Assembly: GCA_026417135.1 (NCBI GenBank)
Contig: JAOADV010000001.1
Location: 186,001 to 250,000 of the forward strand
Length of the DNA: 64,000 nucleotides
DNA from: Ignavibacteria bacterium
GTDB taxonomy: Bacteria > Bacteroidota > Ignavibacteria > Kapaibacteriales > UBA2268
Reading direction: 5' to 3'
In this document: in pieces, positions 9,299 to 18,306 of the stretch
Numbering within the stretch: position 1 is the first letter of the stretch
How the letters are laid out: each line of letters opens with the position of its first letter
The notes under the pieces: model-generated
Told to the model about the DNA's origin: nothing
Database searches by the model: none
Seen by the model: only the letters and a program-made list of their open reading frames with translations
Translations under genes and position numbers: made by a program

Positions 9299-10030
9299 AT
9301 GCAATTCCAATTATTTGTTCTAAAAGTAACACTCGTTTGCATTTTTTCAGCATTTCAAGTAAACGCCCAAGATATAAAATTCAAAACGGGCAATGATTCG
9401 CTTTCATATTCGACTGGCTATAATATAGGTATGAATGTATTAAATCAAATTGAGTTCGATTCTTTGCTCCTTAACGTCAATTTCCTACTCGATGGCTTTC
9501 AAGACGCTTTGCTACAAAAAAAAGCAAAGATTAGCGAGGCAAAAATGCAAGAGTTCCTTTCCGAATTACAAAAGACAATCGAAGAACGCCGACAAAAACA
9601 AATGGAAGCTCGCGAAAAAGAATTGAAGAAGCAAGGAGAAGAAAACTTAGCAAAAGCACAGAAATTCCTTAAAGAAAACAAAACTAATCCTTCTGTTGTC
9701 GAGACTTCATCGGGTTTACAGTACAAAGTAATTAAAATGGGCACTGGGAAAAAGCCAACTCTTGCAAACAAAGCAACTGTCCATTACAAAGGCACTCTTA
9801 TCGATGGAACCGTATTTGATGAATCGTATTCGCGGGGACAACCTTTGACATTTGAATTAGATAAAGTTATTCCGGGTTTCCAAGAAGGATTAACCTTAAT
9901 GCCCGAAGGTAGCAAATTTATTCTTTATATTCCTCCAAGCCTTGGTTATGGGGACAGAGCAGTTGGACAAATACCCCCAAATTCCCTTCTTATTTTCGAG
10001 GTTGAACTACTAAATATTTCCGACAAATAA
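9299..10030 (+). CDS. FKBP-type peptidyl-prolyl isomerase, exported (Mip/FkpA-like)
   Basis: 243 residues. A signal peptide covers about 1-24 (ending QVNA, cleavage before QDIKF). An FkpA-like N-terminal dimerisation region (about 30-135) is charged and helical, and a C-terminal FKBP domain (about 140-243) carries VHYKGTLIDGTVFDESYSRG, VIPGFQEGL and PPSLGYGDRA. The enzyme isomerises Xaa-Pro bonds and probably acts as a periplasmic or outer-membrane folding helper. A strong Shine-Dalgarno, AGGAGG at 9289-9294, sits five bases before the ATG, which is unusual in this window. It is the last gene of the run that starts at nnr. Confidence 0.92.
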   Translation: MQFQLFVLKVTLVCIFSAFQVNAQDIKFKTGNDSLSYSTGYNIGMNVLNQIEFDSLLLNVNFLLDGFQDALLQKKAKISEAKMQEFLSELQKTIEERRQKQMEAREKELKKQGEENLAKAQKFLKENKTNPSVVETSSGLQYKVIKMGTGKKPTLANKATVHYKGTLIDGTVFDESYSRGQPLTFELDKVIPGFQEGLTLMPEGSKFILYIPPSLGYGDRAVGQIPPNSLLIFEVELLNISDK

Positions 10031-10341
10031 AATAAAAATTAAACTATTTAAATTTGAACGCTATTGTTCTTCAGCGGTAAGATTTCGTCCTTTTAAGTAT
10101 TTTCACTTTATTAAATGAATTAAGAGATATAAATTCTTCCTATGATTTGCTATTATCGGAAGAATATAAAAAACATTCTTCAAAATTGTAAATTATTTTG
10201 AATCAACTAATAAACTCATCTTTGTAGTAGAAATAATGACATTTTTTTGTTAAAATTTTTGACTTTGAAGTAGTATAAAAAATTATTTTTTTTTTTAAAA
10301 AAAACTCCATTTTAGATTATAAAAAAATAATTGAGACCAAA
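10031..10341. other. Intergenic region with alternating inverted repeats and a T11A8 tract
   Basis: No gene is visible. ATTCTTCC (10133-10140) is mirrored by GGAAGAAT (10158-10165), and ATTCTTC recurs at 10175-10181. The middle element can therefore pair with either neighbour, giving two mutually exclusive hairpins. Further on, eleven T (10286-10296) are followed by eight A (10297-10304), about 38 bases before the next ATG. This is probably the promoter and leader of the cysteine-rich protein gene, possibly with the FKBP-run terminator. Confidence 0.5.
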
Positions 10342-10809
10342 ATGAAAAAGTTTTCTTGTGTGTTTTTCTTTACTTTGTTACTAATTACAAAGGACGTTTT
10401 TTGCACTACTGCAAATCCTCAAGAAAAGCCCTGCACACCTCCTTGTTGTGAAAGGGAGAAAAGAACTAAGCGATTTATTTATTTTTGTGCCCTTCACGAA
10501 ATAAGCTGTATTTATACTTGCTATGTGTGGTGTCGCCATCCAGATGTTCCGGGGTCTTTAATTAGACTGGATTGTGGTAATATTGAACGGGCCCCAGAAA
10601 TCAAATGTAAAAGGTTAGGTAGTGGTGAATACACTTACGAAGGTTGTATGGTCGTAGACCCAACTGAAACCTGCCCACAGGATTATTCATCAATATGTTA
10701 CACATTATGTGCATATAGGCTTTTAGAACCTTATATTTGTACAATTTATGGGGATGTTTTACATCGTATTAGAGTGTTAGCACCTGTTTTTATTATTTTA
10801 GGTACATAA
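10342..10809 (+). CDS. Cysteine-rich exported protein, unrecognised
   Basis: 155 residues with an N-terminal signal peptide (KKFSCVFFFTLLLITKDVFC). After likely cleavage about 14 cysteines remain in roughly 135 residues, in clusters such as CTPPCC and CIYTCYVWC and in pairs near the C-terminus (CYTLC). That pattern suggests disulfide bonds or metal binding outside the cytoplasm. The last stretch (VLAPVFIILGT) is hydrophobic. If the signal were cut at the second Cys it could be a lipoprotein, but FC-T-T is a poor lipobox. I do not recognise a family. It sits 13 bp before an exported T9SS-type protein that starts CPDCD, so the two are probably co-transcribed and might be partners; that is inference. 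Confidence 0.65.
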   Translation: MKKFSCVFFFTLLLITKDVFCTTANPQEKPCTPPCCEREKRTKRFIYFCALHEISCIYTCYVWCRHPDVPGSLIRLDCGNIERAPEIKCKRLGSGEYTYEGCMVVDPTETCPQDYSSICYTLCAYRLLEPYICTIYGDVLHRIRVLAPVFIILGT

Positions 10810-10822
10810 ATTAGAGGTAAAT

Positions 10823-12229
10823 ATGAAAAGGAAGAAATTTTTTTGCCTCTATTTGATTGTTTTTCTCGCCCTTGTGAATAACACAAATTCCAAAGCTTGC
10901 CCCGATTGCGATACAAGTAAATTTATTCTTGCTATTTATCCCGAAAACTTGCCATATCTTGTCTATGGGAATTTTATGAATGTTTTCGACACTTGTAATG
11001 TTTCTATGAAAATTGGCGAGTTTAGAATTAAGGACTCCTTTGGAACTTCGTCGAGACTGTTTCTGGAAATTGATTCAAATTTGCTTTCATTGGAACATCC
11101 CAATGTCTTTCTTGGAGAAGGTGGACAAGGTTATCTCTTAGGCGTAAGTCAACGCGGGGAAGACAGCATTCTTTCATCAGTTCTTAAAACCAATGTTTTC
11201 AAATACTCAGCAAATTCAAAACTATTGTTCTTTAGGCAATTAAGAGCAGGTATCAAATGTTTAGAAGAACCTGAACAGCAAGATACAACTCTACATCGAT
11301 GTCCAGATATTCCCCCATTATTTCTATTAAACAAATATTGTATTCACGACACCAGCGAGTGGGTTGTGCAACTTATCGATGCAAGTAACCACCACCTGCT
11401 TGCCGTTCTCGACAGCGTTGGTTTTCTTCCAAATGGCGAATGTCCTTATGGCATAGCCTATGGAACAAATCCATATAGAATGAACCAAGAAAGAAGCTTG
11501 CCCAATGAATTTGCAAACAAGGATGTTTACATTAAAATTTCTGTCCGTAGATTTGGACCGACCCTGTATGGTATGTTGTTCAATATTATTGTCTCTCGGC
11601 TTAATTTCTCTTCAATCTACGAGTATAATGAATTATGTGATTTCCTTCAATATTCTTGTAAATTCGACTTAAAATGGTTCGACAATTTCTATTTTAATAA
11701 AGTAATTAGCTACTTAGATAGTATTGTTTCAGTTAACAATAGGCCACCTTACCAAGATGAATTGCCTTTATGGTATTTCTTCGACATCGACAGCAATTAC
11801 ACAACGAGGATTTATAATCGATACTATCCTTTCGATTCGTCTGTAGGCGGGTGGGTTATTCCACCAAGAATGGACCAAATCAATATTGGAAAAGCAAATT
11901 TTAATGATTTCAATACAAATACTAAAAGTAAGATAATTTTGAGTGAGGTAAAATCCCGTTTGATTAACAATCATATTAATTTGGAGTTGCATTTTAAATT
12001 CAAGCCCTCGCTACCATCGTCCGAATTTAAACTCCAAAAACCCAAAGTTGAGATATATAACTTAACTGGGCAGATTGTTTATTCGGCAAATTTTGAAGAT
12101 ACCATAATTTTACCCTACAATCCATTAAATATAAAGTTGGATAAAATTTTACCAAAAGGAAGTTACCTCCTTGTCATCTCAACAAGTGATTTGGAAAAAC
12201 CCCTATCAAAAACATTCTTGTTGAGATAG
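10823..12229 (+). CDS. Exported protein with T9SS-type C-terminal sorting domain
   Basis: 468 residues. The signal peptide (MKRKKFFCLYLIVFLALVNN) ends before KACPDCD. The central 350 residues match no family I know; they hold several cysteines and many aromatic residues. The C-terminal 75 residues form a beta-rich module, with VEIYNLTGQIVYS, then LPKGSYLLVISTSD and a final KTFLLR, the pattern of the Por-secretion type A sorting domain. This implies export across the outer membrane by T9SS, the domain being removed or anchored at the surface. It follows the cysteine-rich gene by 13 bp. Function of the passenger is unknown. Confidence 0.8.
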   Translation: MKRKKFFCLYLIVFLALVNNTNSKACPDCDTSKFILAIYPENLPYLVYGNFMNVFDTCNVSMKIGEFRIKDSFGTSSRLFLEIDSNLLSLEHPNVFLGEGGQGYLLGVSQRGEDSILSSVLKTNVFKYSANSKLLFFRQLRAGIKCLEEPEQQDTTLHRCPDIPPLFLLNKYCIHDTSEWVVQLIDASNHHLLAVLDSVGFLPNGECPYGIAYGTNPYRMNQERSLPNEFANKDVYIKISVRRFGPTLYGMLFNIIVSRLNFSSIYEYNELCDFLQYSCKFDLKWFDNFYFNKVISYLDSIVSVNNRPPYQDELPLWYFFDIDSNYTTRIYNRYYPFDSSVGGWVIPPRMDQINIGKANFNDFNTNTKSKIILSEVKSRLINNHINLELHFKFKPSLPSSEFKLQKPKVEIYNLTGQIVYSANFEDTIILPYNPLNIKLDKILPKGSYLLVISTSDLEKPLSKTFLLR

Positions 12230-12467
12230 TTAAATATAGGATGCTGAAATTCTAATTGCCTGAGAGAAAACAAATTCTCAACAGGAAAAAAGTAAAAACA
12301 AAATCAAAATAATAGTTCTAACAAATATCTCGTATAGAGTTCTAATTCCATTTTGAGCTTTGCAAGTTTTTAAGCTTAAACTTTTAGTCAAAGCAAATTG
12401 ACCATCAAGATCGATACAAATTTCAACACTATTAACTTACCTCTATGGATTCAAAAAGCAAGGAACG

Positions 12468-12483
12468 AAGTTTAATAAAACTT
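12468..12483. terminator. Small hairpin in convergent gap
   Basis: AAGTTT-AATA-AAACTT forms a perfect 6-bp stem with a 4-base loop, followed on the + strand by TTT. It lies 22 bases beyond the end of the minus-strand barrel gene and 240 bases after the + gene. A second palindromic stretch (TTTAAGCTTAAA) lies at about 12368-12379. Both are AT-rich and weak, so terminator function is tentative. Confidence 0.3.
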
Positions 12484-12504
12484 TTTACAAAAAAACTTAA
12501 TATT

Positions 12505-14448
12505 TTAAAATTTATATTTAAAATCAATTTGCCCAAGTAAGAAGTTTCTAACATTTGATTTTTGATCGTAAAAATACATTAAATGTAAATTAAGTCCTTC
12601 GACAATCTTAAGATTTCCCCAGGCTGAAAAACGAAAATTCTTTTGATAAAATGGAATACTATACATAAATTCTGGAGCAAAAACCTGAAATACATAAATA
12701 GCAGAATTATAACTATCTGTTATACAATAATTTAAACGAGTCCCCAACTCGAAAAATCCAAATTGATTGGTCTTTAGTTCGATAAAAGAATGAATACCAC
12801 TTTCGTTAGGCAAATAATTAGCATTGTGTAAAAATACATAATCTAATCGCCACCTAAGTTGAAAACTGTTACCTATTTTGAAAAAGTTATCTAATAGAAA
12901 TCTATAGATTACTTTTTGAAAAGGTATTTGCTGTGTTTTTTGAATGTTATAAGTATAGTCGGTTTTCTCTTTTCTTTGCAAACGAATCTTATTTGTCAAC
13001 CAATTTAACGGGTTAGCCACTAATTGAACAAAAAAATCTGTTCCTTTAAACGGAACTTGGAGAAGAAAAGTTGGTCCTAAAGATCGAAAGAAATCAGCAT
13101 AAAAGTCAAATTCCAAATTTTTCGAACTGAATTCAAGCCCGAAGAAAATACCAAATTCATTGTTAGGATATGAGTTTTCTCCGAAGGTAGTTCCAAACGG
13201 AGAACGAAAATCTAAAGAGAAATACCTTACGTTTAAAGTCGAAACAATTTGCCTCAGTGAAAAATTTAAAGCGAATATTGTAGCAATATCGTTTTTCTTC
13301 GAAAGATTAAATTCCCAAGCTAACTTTACATTCTCCAGAATTCTACTTTTCAGAAGAAAAGAATGAAACGAAGCGTCCTTCCCAGAAATAAATTTTTTAG
13401 ATAAAGTCTGAATTGGTTTATTGTAAGACAAATTCAGAAAGGAATAACTCAATTCGGCTTCTCCGAAGCCAATTGTGGTCGAAAAGAAGTATGTTCTTTC
13501 TTTCAAAATATTCCTCTTTTTCAAACTATTTGAATCAGAATAATAATCTACTGTGTAAATTGAGGTAACAACATCTAAAGCAGTATCATAGTTGCCCGAG
13601 CGATTTGTTTGAGATATAAAACCCAGTATGTTAAAATACCCTCCGAACAAGTCGAAACTCGACGAAAAACACAAACCATTAAAAACGCCATACTCAGCTG
13701 AGCTTGTTGTCGGCAAAATTTTATTCTTTGTACCAAAAGAACTAAGAGCCGGATTCTGTCCTTTGAATTTCGACTGCGGGGACCACAAAATTGTTCCGAA
13801 ATTATTTTGTGCAATAAATTTGCCTAAAACTAATTCGTTTCCAGCAAACTTAAATGAAGCAAAGTACTTTTGATTGTCGAGCAACGACACTTCACCAGCA
13901 TCTTTCGAAACTGAGCCCCCCACAAGAAAAGTAGGAGAAGAAAAATATACTTTGTGATATGAATCTACTGGCGAACCAAGATAACCAGTATCGCTTGGGA
14001 TGTAAGAATACAACCTTGACTTTAACATTAAACTGTAATCTTCGTCGCTCTTCCTTGAAACTTCTCTAACTTTAGTCTTTTGACTCAAATTTTCGGATTT
14101 TTTCGTGAAAATCTTCAACAATTTGCATTGACTTGGCAGGAGAAGCAAAGAATCACACACTTCGTCGAATGTAAAACCTTGTTCCACCATCAAAATTATC
14201 TTTTTTGCCACTTCTTTGTCGACGTAAAGCAATTCGGAAATCTGCTTAATTGCATTTCTTTCTAAAATTATGGGATTTTGACTCAGAAATTGAAGTTCAT
14301 CTATTGTTATGTTTTTTCCAGTTTCCTCGTAAAAACGTTCTAAAAGTTCCTCGTATTCAACCCCGGGTATCTCTTGTGCAAACGTTATAACAACATCCAA
14401 AAAGATTATCGAAAATAAAAAAAGAAAGAATTTAACTTTGCTGAACAA
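12505..14448 (-). CDS. Helix-hairpin-helix N-domain outer-membrane beta-barrel protein
   Basis: 647 residues. The signal peptide ends TFAQ (about residue 25). Residues 45-115 read like tandem helix-hairpin-helix/ComEA-type units (TIDELQFLSQNPIILERNAIKQISELLYVD). The remaining 500 residues are repeated amphipathic strands rich in aromatics, ending QIDFKYKF with a C-terminal Phe, as in outer-membrane barrels. This combination is a family seen in Bacteroidota/Chlorobi; I know no proven function. The start is TTG, one base after the stop of the upstream barrel gene (14450-15232), so translation is almost certainly coupled. The pair is divergent from porD, which suggests an envelope or T9SS role, by context only. 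Confidence 0.75.
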   Translation of the reverse strand: MFSKVKFFLFLFSIIFLDVVITFAQEIPGVEYEELLERFYEETGKNITIDELQFLSQNPIILERNAIKQISELLYVDKEVAKKIILMVEQGFTFDEVCDSLLLLPSQCKLLKIFTKKSENLSQKTKVREVSRKSDEDYSLMLKSRLYSYIPSDTGYLGSPVDSYHKVYFSSPTFLVGGSVSKDAGEVSLLDNQKYFASFKFAGNELVLGKFIAQNNFGTILWSPQSKFKGQNPALSSFGTKNKILPTTSSAEYGVFNGLCFSSSFDLFGGYFNILGFISQTNRSGNYDTALDVVTSIYTVDYYSDSNSLKKRNILKERTYFFSTTIGFGEAELSYSFLNLSYNKPIQTLSKKFISGKDASFHSFLLKSRILENVKLAWEFNLSKKNDIATIFALNFSLRQIVSTLNVRYFSLDFRSPFGTTFGENSYPNNEFGIFFGLEFSSKNLEFDFYADFFRSLGPTFLLQVPFKGTDFFVQLVANPLNWLTNKIRLQRKEKTDYTYNIQKTQQIPFQKVIYRFLLDNFFKIGNSFQLRWRLDYVFLHNANYLPNESGIHSFIELKTNQFGFFELGTRLNYCITDSYNSAIYVFQVFAPEFMYSIPFYQKNFRFSAWGNLKIVEGLNLHLMYFYDQKSNVRNFLLGQIDFKYKF

Positions 14449-14449
14449 A

Positions 14450-15232
14450 CTAAAACCTATAATTCAATCCAAAAGTTTGTGTTAATTGTAAATTATTATT
14501 GTAATTTAAGAATAGCAGAAATTGGTATTCATTAATATTCAACAAGAATCCTAAGGTAATTTCTGGTGGTAGCGTATTAGTATGCACTGTAATCGTTAAA
14601 TCGTTCATTAGTTCAAATAAGCAATACAAGGAAAGAGTTGTAAACTTACCCAAATTTTGATTAATATCCATACCTAATACAAAGCTTGGGATAATATCGT
14701 ATTGAATACCAAGTCCGACAATTGAATTTTTTTCTCGCATTAGTGTAAACATATTTTGATATTTAAATCCAATAACCAAAGGTTCGTATGCAAAATATTG
14801 AGCCCATAAATTTATTTCGCCCGATAACCTAAAACCAAAATCTCTAACCTGAAACATATTGAGAGAAAAAGATGAAGCACCAGAAAAGTTGTCAAAAATT
14901 TCTCTTTGAATTGAAGCATTGAAAGAAGAGATAGAAAAAATTTCTGAACCCAAATAGTTTAAACCTACTGCACCATAAAATTTCATTGGAAGGATAAAAG
15001 CAAACGAAACTCCAGCAGAGTTTAGCTCCTTCATTAAGAATTTCGAAGGGGTAACATAAATTCCTAAGGTTGCTCCATCCAAATTTTGCAATGTCTGTGG
15101 GTTACTCCTCCAAAGCGGGAACTTTAGTCCCCGATTTGAACAGATAAATTCTGGAAATGCTGTAAAGACCTCTGAGCAAATTAAACTACCGATTACCAAA
15201 ATATTAACAAGACAAAATATAGCAAATTTCAT
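14450..15232 (-). CDS. Small outer-membrane beta-barrel protein
   Basis: 260 residues with a signal peptide (KFAIFCLVNILVIGSLIC, cleaved near residue 24). It has about ten predicted amphipathic strands and a C-terminal GLNYRF ending in Phe, the barrel-assembly signal. It resembles the PorV/PorQ style of small barrel in size and layout, but I cannot confirm that family. It is the first gene of a two-gene operon with the helix-hairpin-helix barrel gene and is divergent from porD, 68 bp away. Confidence 0.65.
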   Translation of the reverse strand: MKFAIFCLVNILVIGSLICSEVFTAFPEFICSNRGLKFPLWRSNPQTLQNLDGATLGIYVTPSKFLMKELNSAGVSFAFILPMKFYGAVGLNYLGSEIFSISSFNASIQREIFDNFSGASSFSLNMFQVRDFGFRLSGEINLWAQYFAYEPLVIGFKYQNMFTLMREKNSIVGLGIQYDIIPSFVLGMDINQNLGKFTTLSLYCLFELMNDLTITVHTNTLPPEITLGFLLNINEYQFLLFLNYNNNLQLTQTFGLNYRF

Positions 15233-15260
15233 TTGCTAATTCATTTTTATTTTTTAAATT

Positions 15261-15278
15261 AATTAAATCTATTTAATT
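15261..15278. promoter_or_regulatory. AT-rich dyad between divergent barrel operon and porD
   Basis: AATTAAAT-CT-ATTTAATT is a perfect 8+8 inverted repeat in the 68-bp gap between the two divergent units. Its position would suit a shared operator, or two overlapping -10 elements. In such AT-rich DNA it may also be chance. Confidence 0.3.
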
Positions 15279-15300
15279 TAACTTTTTAAAAGAAAAAATA

Positions 15301-16218
15301 ATGACAAAAATAATTTTAATAATAGTTCTTTTAATCCTAAACAAATCGCTTTTATACTCTCAAGAAATCAAAGCAACAGTAACCGTTAATACCGAACTTT
15401 TATCTTACGAGGTAAGACAATATGTCTCAACTTTGAAAGACGACTTGGAGCGCTATATCAACAATCAAAAGTTCACGGATTTAGAATGGGAAGGAAATCC
15501 AATCCCCGTGGATATTAACATATACTTTACCTCTGGTAGAAACAACTTATATACTGCCAAGATGGTCATCGTAGCACGACGCTTTTTGGACAATCCTTCA
15601 AACGACTTAAACACGACGATACCTACTCTGATGATAACTGAAACAAATTGGAAGTTCGAGTATTCCTATGGTGCTAATTTGTCCTTCAATCCCACAAGAT
15701 TTGATAGATTTACATCAGTTATAGACTTTTATATGTTTCTTGTAATTGGCTTCGATTTGGACAGCTACGAAGAAATAGGTGGCCAAATATTATTCGAAAA
15801 AGCTAAAAACTTAGTCCAACTTGGAGCAACTCACCAAATAGAAGGTTTCGAAACATTTGTTGAACCCGGAACATATTCGAAGTATAACATTGTACGCGAA
15901 TTGACCGACCCACGCTACTATCCACTCCGCAAACTGTTTTTTTCATTTTACGTCGATGGAATGGACAAATTACATTTCAACCGCGTGGAATCACTTAAAA
16001 AAATCGAACAAATCGTAGAAGAAATGGCAAACTTTAAGCAAAACAAAATGGTTGAATCAAGTATTCTCCTCCAATTATTTTTCGATACTCATTCCCAAAA
16101 TTTAGCTGTATTATTTAATAACTATCCAAGTAAACAACTTTTTCAAAATTTAATGTATCTTGACCCTGGTCATAGTATGCTATATAGAGACTCAATGGAC
16201 GGGAAAATTAACAATTAG
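15301..16218 (+). CDS. porD: Type IX secretion protein PorD (DUF4835)
   Basis: 305 residues with a signal peptide ending LLYSQ (about residue 21). The body carries the DUF4835 pattern: TLKDDLERYINNQKFTDLEW near residue 45, an aromatic NWKFEYSYGANLSFNP segment, then VIDFYMFLVIGFDLDSYEEIGGQ. PorD is needed for gliding/type IX secretion in Bacteroidota, though its biochemical role is not settled. Eleven bases separate it from a T9SS cargo gene. This is the clearest direct T9SS marker in the window. Confidence 0.85.
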   Translation: MTKIILIIVLLILNKSLLYSQEIKATVTVNTELLSYEVRQYVSTLKDDLERYINNQKFTDLEWEGNPIPVDINIYFTSGRNNLYTAKMVIVARRFLDNPSNDLNTTIPTLMITETNWKFEYSYGANLSFNPTRFDRFTSVIDFYMFLVIGFDLDSYEEIGGQILFEKAKNLVQLGATHQIEGFETFVEPGTYSKYNIVRELTDPRYYPLRKLFFSFYVDGMDKLHFNRVESLKKIEQIVEEMANFKQNKMVESSILLQLFFDTHSQNLAVLFNNYPSKQLFQNLMYLDPGHSMLYRDSMDGKINN

Positions 16219-16229
16219 GATAAATAATT

Positions 16230-18173
16230 ATGAAAAACTATATTTTCCTTCTGTTTTTCTTTACAACAACATATTTATTTGGGCAAACATTAATTTGGCA
16301 AAGCACAAATCCGCAACTTTCGGGCAATACTACTGTTGTTCATTTAGCCCCAAATGGATGGTTATTTGCAGGTAGTTTTGCCAATGGCGTTTATGTATCC
16401 TCCGACAAAGGCAAATCTTGGGTTACTCGGAATAAAGGGCTAACAAGCACACAAATCTTCGCTTTCCTTAATGTTAGAGATACGATGTATGTTGGAACAC
16501 TTAACGGTGTATATAAATCCACTAACTTAGGCACCGACTGGTTCTCGGTAAATAACGGACTAACGGATAATTTCATCAACACTCTTGCAGTTACACGCGA
16601 TAGAAGGTTACTTGCTGGCACCTTATATTCTGGGCTTTTTATCTCTGCCGACTATGGCAATTCTTGGACACAAATGAAAAACGATTTCCAAAACAAAAGT
16701 GTGAATTGCATACTCACAAAACCCGATGGTTTCGTATTAGTTGGAACAACTTCTGGGTTGTATCGTGCAACTCTTTTATTCGATTTCTGGGGAAAGGTTG
16801 ACGCCGATTTTAAAAATAATAACAATATTAATACATTGGCTTTAGATTCTTCGGGCAACATCTACGCCGGAACTAACAACGGGATGATATTCAAATCCAC
16901 AAATAATGGTGTAAATTGGACAATGGTTGTCGAAATTCCCAACACATCAATTTATCGTATTATTTCAACCCCTTACAATTCTATCTTCGCCGCTACATAT
17001 GGAAAAGGGGTTTTTCGTTCGACAAACTTTGGTGCTACTTGGGAAGAAGTAAACGATGGATTAAATAATCCATACACAACTTGTATCGTATCTTTACCAA
17101 CTCGCGAATACTTTGTTAGCACTTGGGGTTCTGGAGTCTTTTATGGGCAAGAATTTACTATTTCTACATCAATCGAAGGCGAATATTGCACTGGAAGCGA
17201 AGTTTTAATAAATTACTATGTAACGCAAGAGTTTAATCCCGATAACTATTTTGTTGCTCAACTATCCGACAATAATGGCTCATTTGCCAATCCAACAGAA
17301 CTTGGTAGAATTCAGAGCCGAACAAGTGGGACTATTGTCGGGAGAATCCCAACTACCGTACCGTCGGGCATTTTATATAGAATTCGAGTAGTTTCAACAA
17401 GCCCAAGTATCGTTGGTTCAGACAATCGAAAAAATATACGAATATACAAAGGGCTAGCACCAACAATCAACGGAAACAATAATGTCTGCCAAGAAGATAT
17501 TATTACTTACGAAGGGTCCATTAAACCTGGCGTTATTTCTATTTGGTACATTTCCAACGGAGAAATACTTAATATTGATACAGTTAACAATAAAATAACT
17601 ATCAAATGGAACTCCGTAGGTGATGGTGAAGTTATGCTCCTACAAAAGTTGAGCGATGGAAAATGCCCAGACTCAACAAAGATAACGGTAAGAGTGAACC
17701 CCAAACCAGAAAAACCAACTATTACTCGAAGAGGTTATTTTCTCTACTCAAGCTCCAAAACTGGGAATCAGTGGTTTTTATTCAACAACCCTATCCCAAA
17801 TGCAACAGCAGACTCTATCCTTTTGAATGAACCGGGCATTTATTACGTTCAAGTAACTAACCAGTTTGGCTGCAAATCGGATTTATCCGATGGTTACGAC
17901 TTTTACTTCAATATCGCAGAAGATGTAGAAAGTAACAAATTCCAAATCTTCCCAAACCCCACAAGCAATTTTGTCAAAGCTTACTATCCCGATAATTCTT
18001 TCTCATTAGTTGTTACCGATATTCTCGGTAATGAAAGAATCCAAATAAATCTTTCTCCAACTTCTCCCAATCCAATAACACTCTCATTAAACAATTTGCA
18101 TAGCGGGACATACTTTGTAACTGTGAAAACTTTAAATGGTTATACAACTCGTAAGTTAGTTATTTTGCAATAG
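16230..18173 (+). CDS. T9SS-sorted BNR/YCF48-type beta-propeller protein
   Basis: 647 residues. The signal peptide ends YLFGQ (about 19). Residues 25-310 contain five or six repeats with the Asp-box/sortilin pattern, such as VYVSSDKGKSWVTR, VYKSTNLGTDWFSV and VFRSTNFGATWEEV, giving a propeller. Residues 315-560 look Ig- or PKD-like, with cysteines in EGEYCTGSE and NNVCQED. The C-terminal 80 residues are a type A sorting domain: FQIFPNPTSNFVKAYY, VVTDILGNERI, LHSGTYFVTVKT, RKLVILQ. It is an exported surface or extracellular protein, probably adhesive or binding. It is co-transcribed with porD. Confidence 0.87.
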   Translation: MKNYIFLLFFFTTTYLFGQTLIWQSTNPQLSGNTTVVHLAPNGWLFAGSFANGVYVSSDKGKSWVTRNKGLTSTQIFAFLNVRDTMYVGTLNGVYKSTNLGTDWFSVNNGLTDNFINTLAVTRDRRLLAGTLYSGLFISADYGNSWTQMKNDFQNKSVNCILTKPDGFVLVGTTSGLYRATLLFDFWGKVDADFKNNNNINTLALDSSGNIYAGTNNGMIFKSTNNGVNWTMVVEIPNTSIYRIISTPYNSIFAATYGKGVFRSTNFGATWEEVNDGLNNPYTTCIVSLPTREYFVSTWGSGVFYGQEFTISTSIEGEYCTGSEVLINYYVTQEFNPDNYFVAQLSDNNGSFANPTELGRIQSRTSGTIVGRIPTTVPSGILYRIRVVSTSPSIVGSDNRKNIRIYKGLAPTINGNNNVCQEDIITYEGSIKPGVISIWYISNGEILNIDTVNNKITIKWNSVGDGEVMLLQKLSDGKCPDSTKITVRVNPKPEKPTITRRGYFLYSSSKTGNQWFLFNNPIPNATADSILLNEPGIYYVQVTNQFGCKSDLSDGYDFYFNIAEDVESNKFQIFPNPTSNFVKAYYPDNSFSLVVTDILGNERIQINLSPTSPNPITLSLNNLHSGTYFVTVKTLNGYTTRKLVILQ

Positions 18174-18306
18174 TTGCCCAATCGTTTAATTCTTTCAAAA
18201 ATTTTAAACATTGAATACTACAAAATGTGGTATTTTATTGCGTTTTTACTAAATTTGTAATCACATTTTTTATTTAAGGATATAATAAGTTATTGGAAAA
18301 TAAAAC

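Noticed and set aside
10259-10279. TTGACT and TATAAA upstream of the cysteine-rich gene
   Set aside because: The spacer is only nine bases, too short for a sigma-70 promoter; this phylum also uses different elements.
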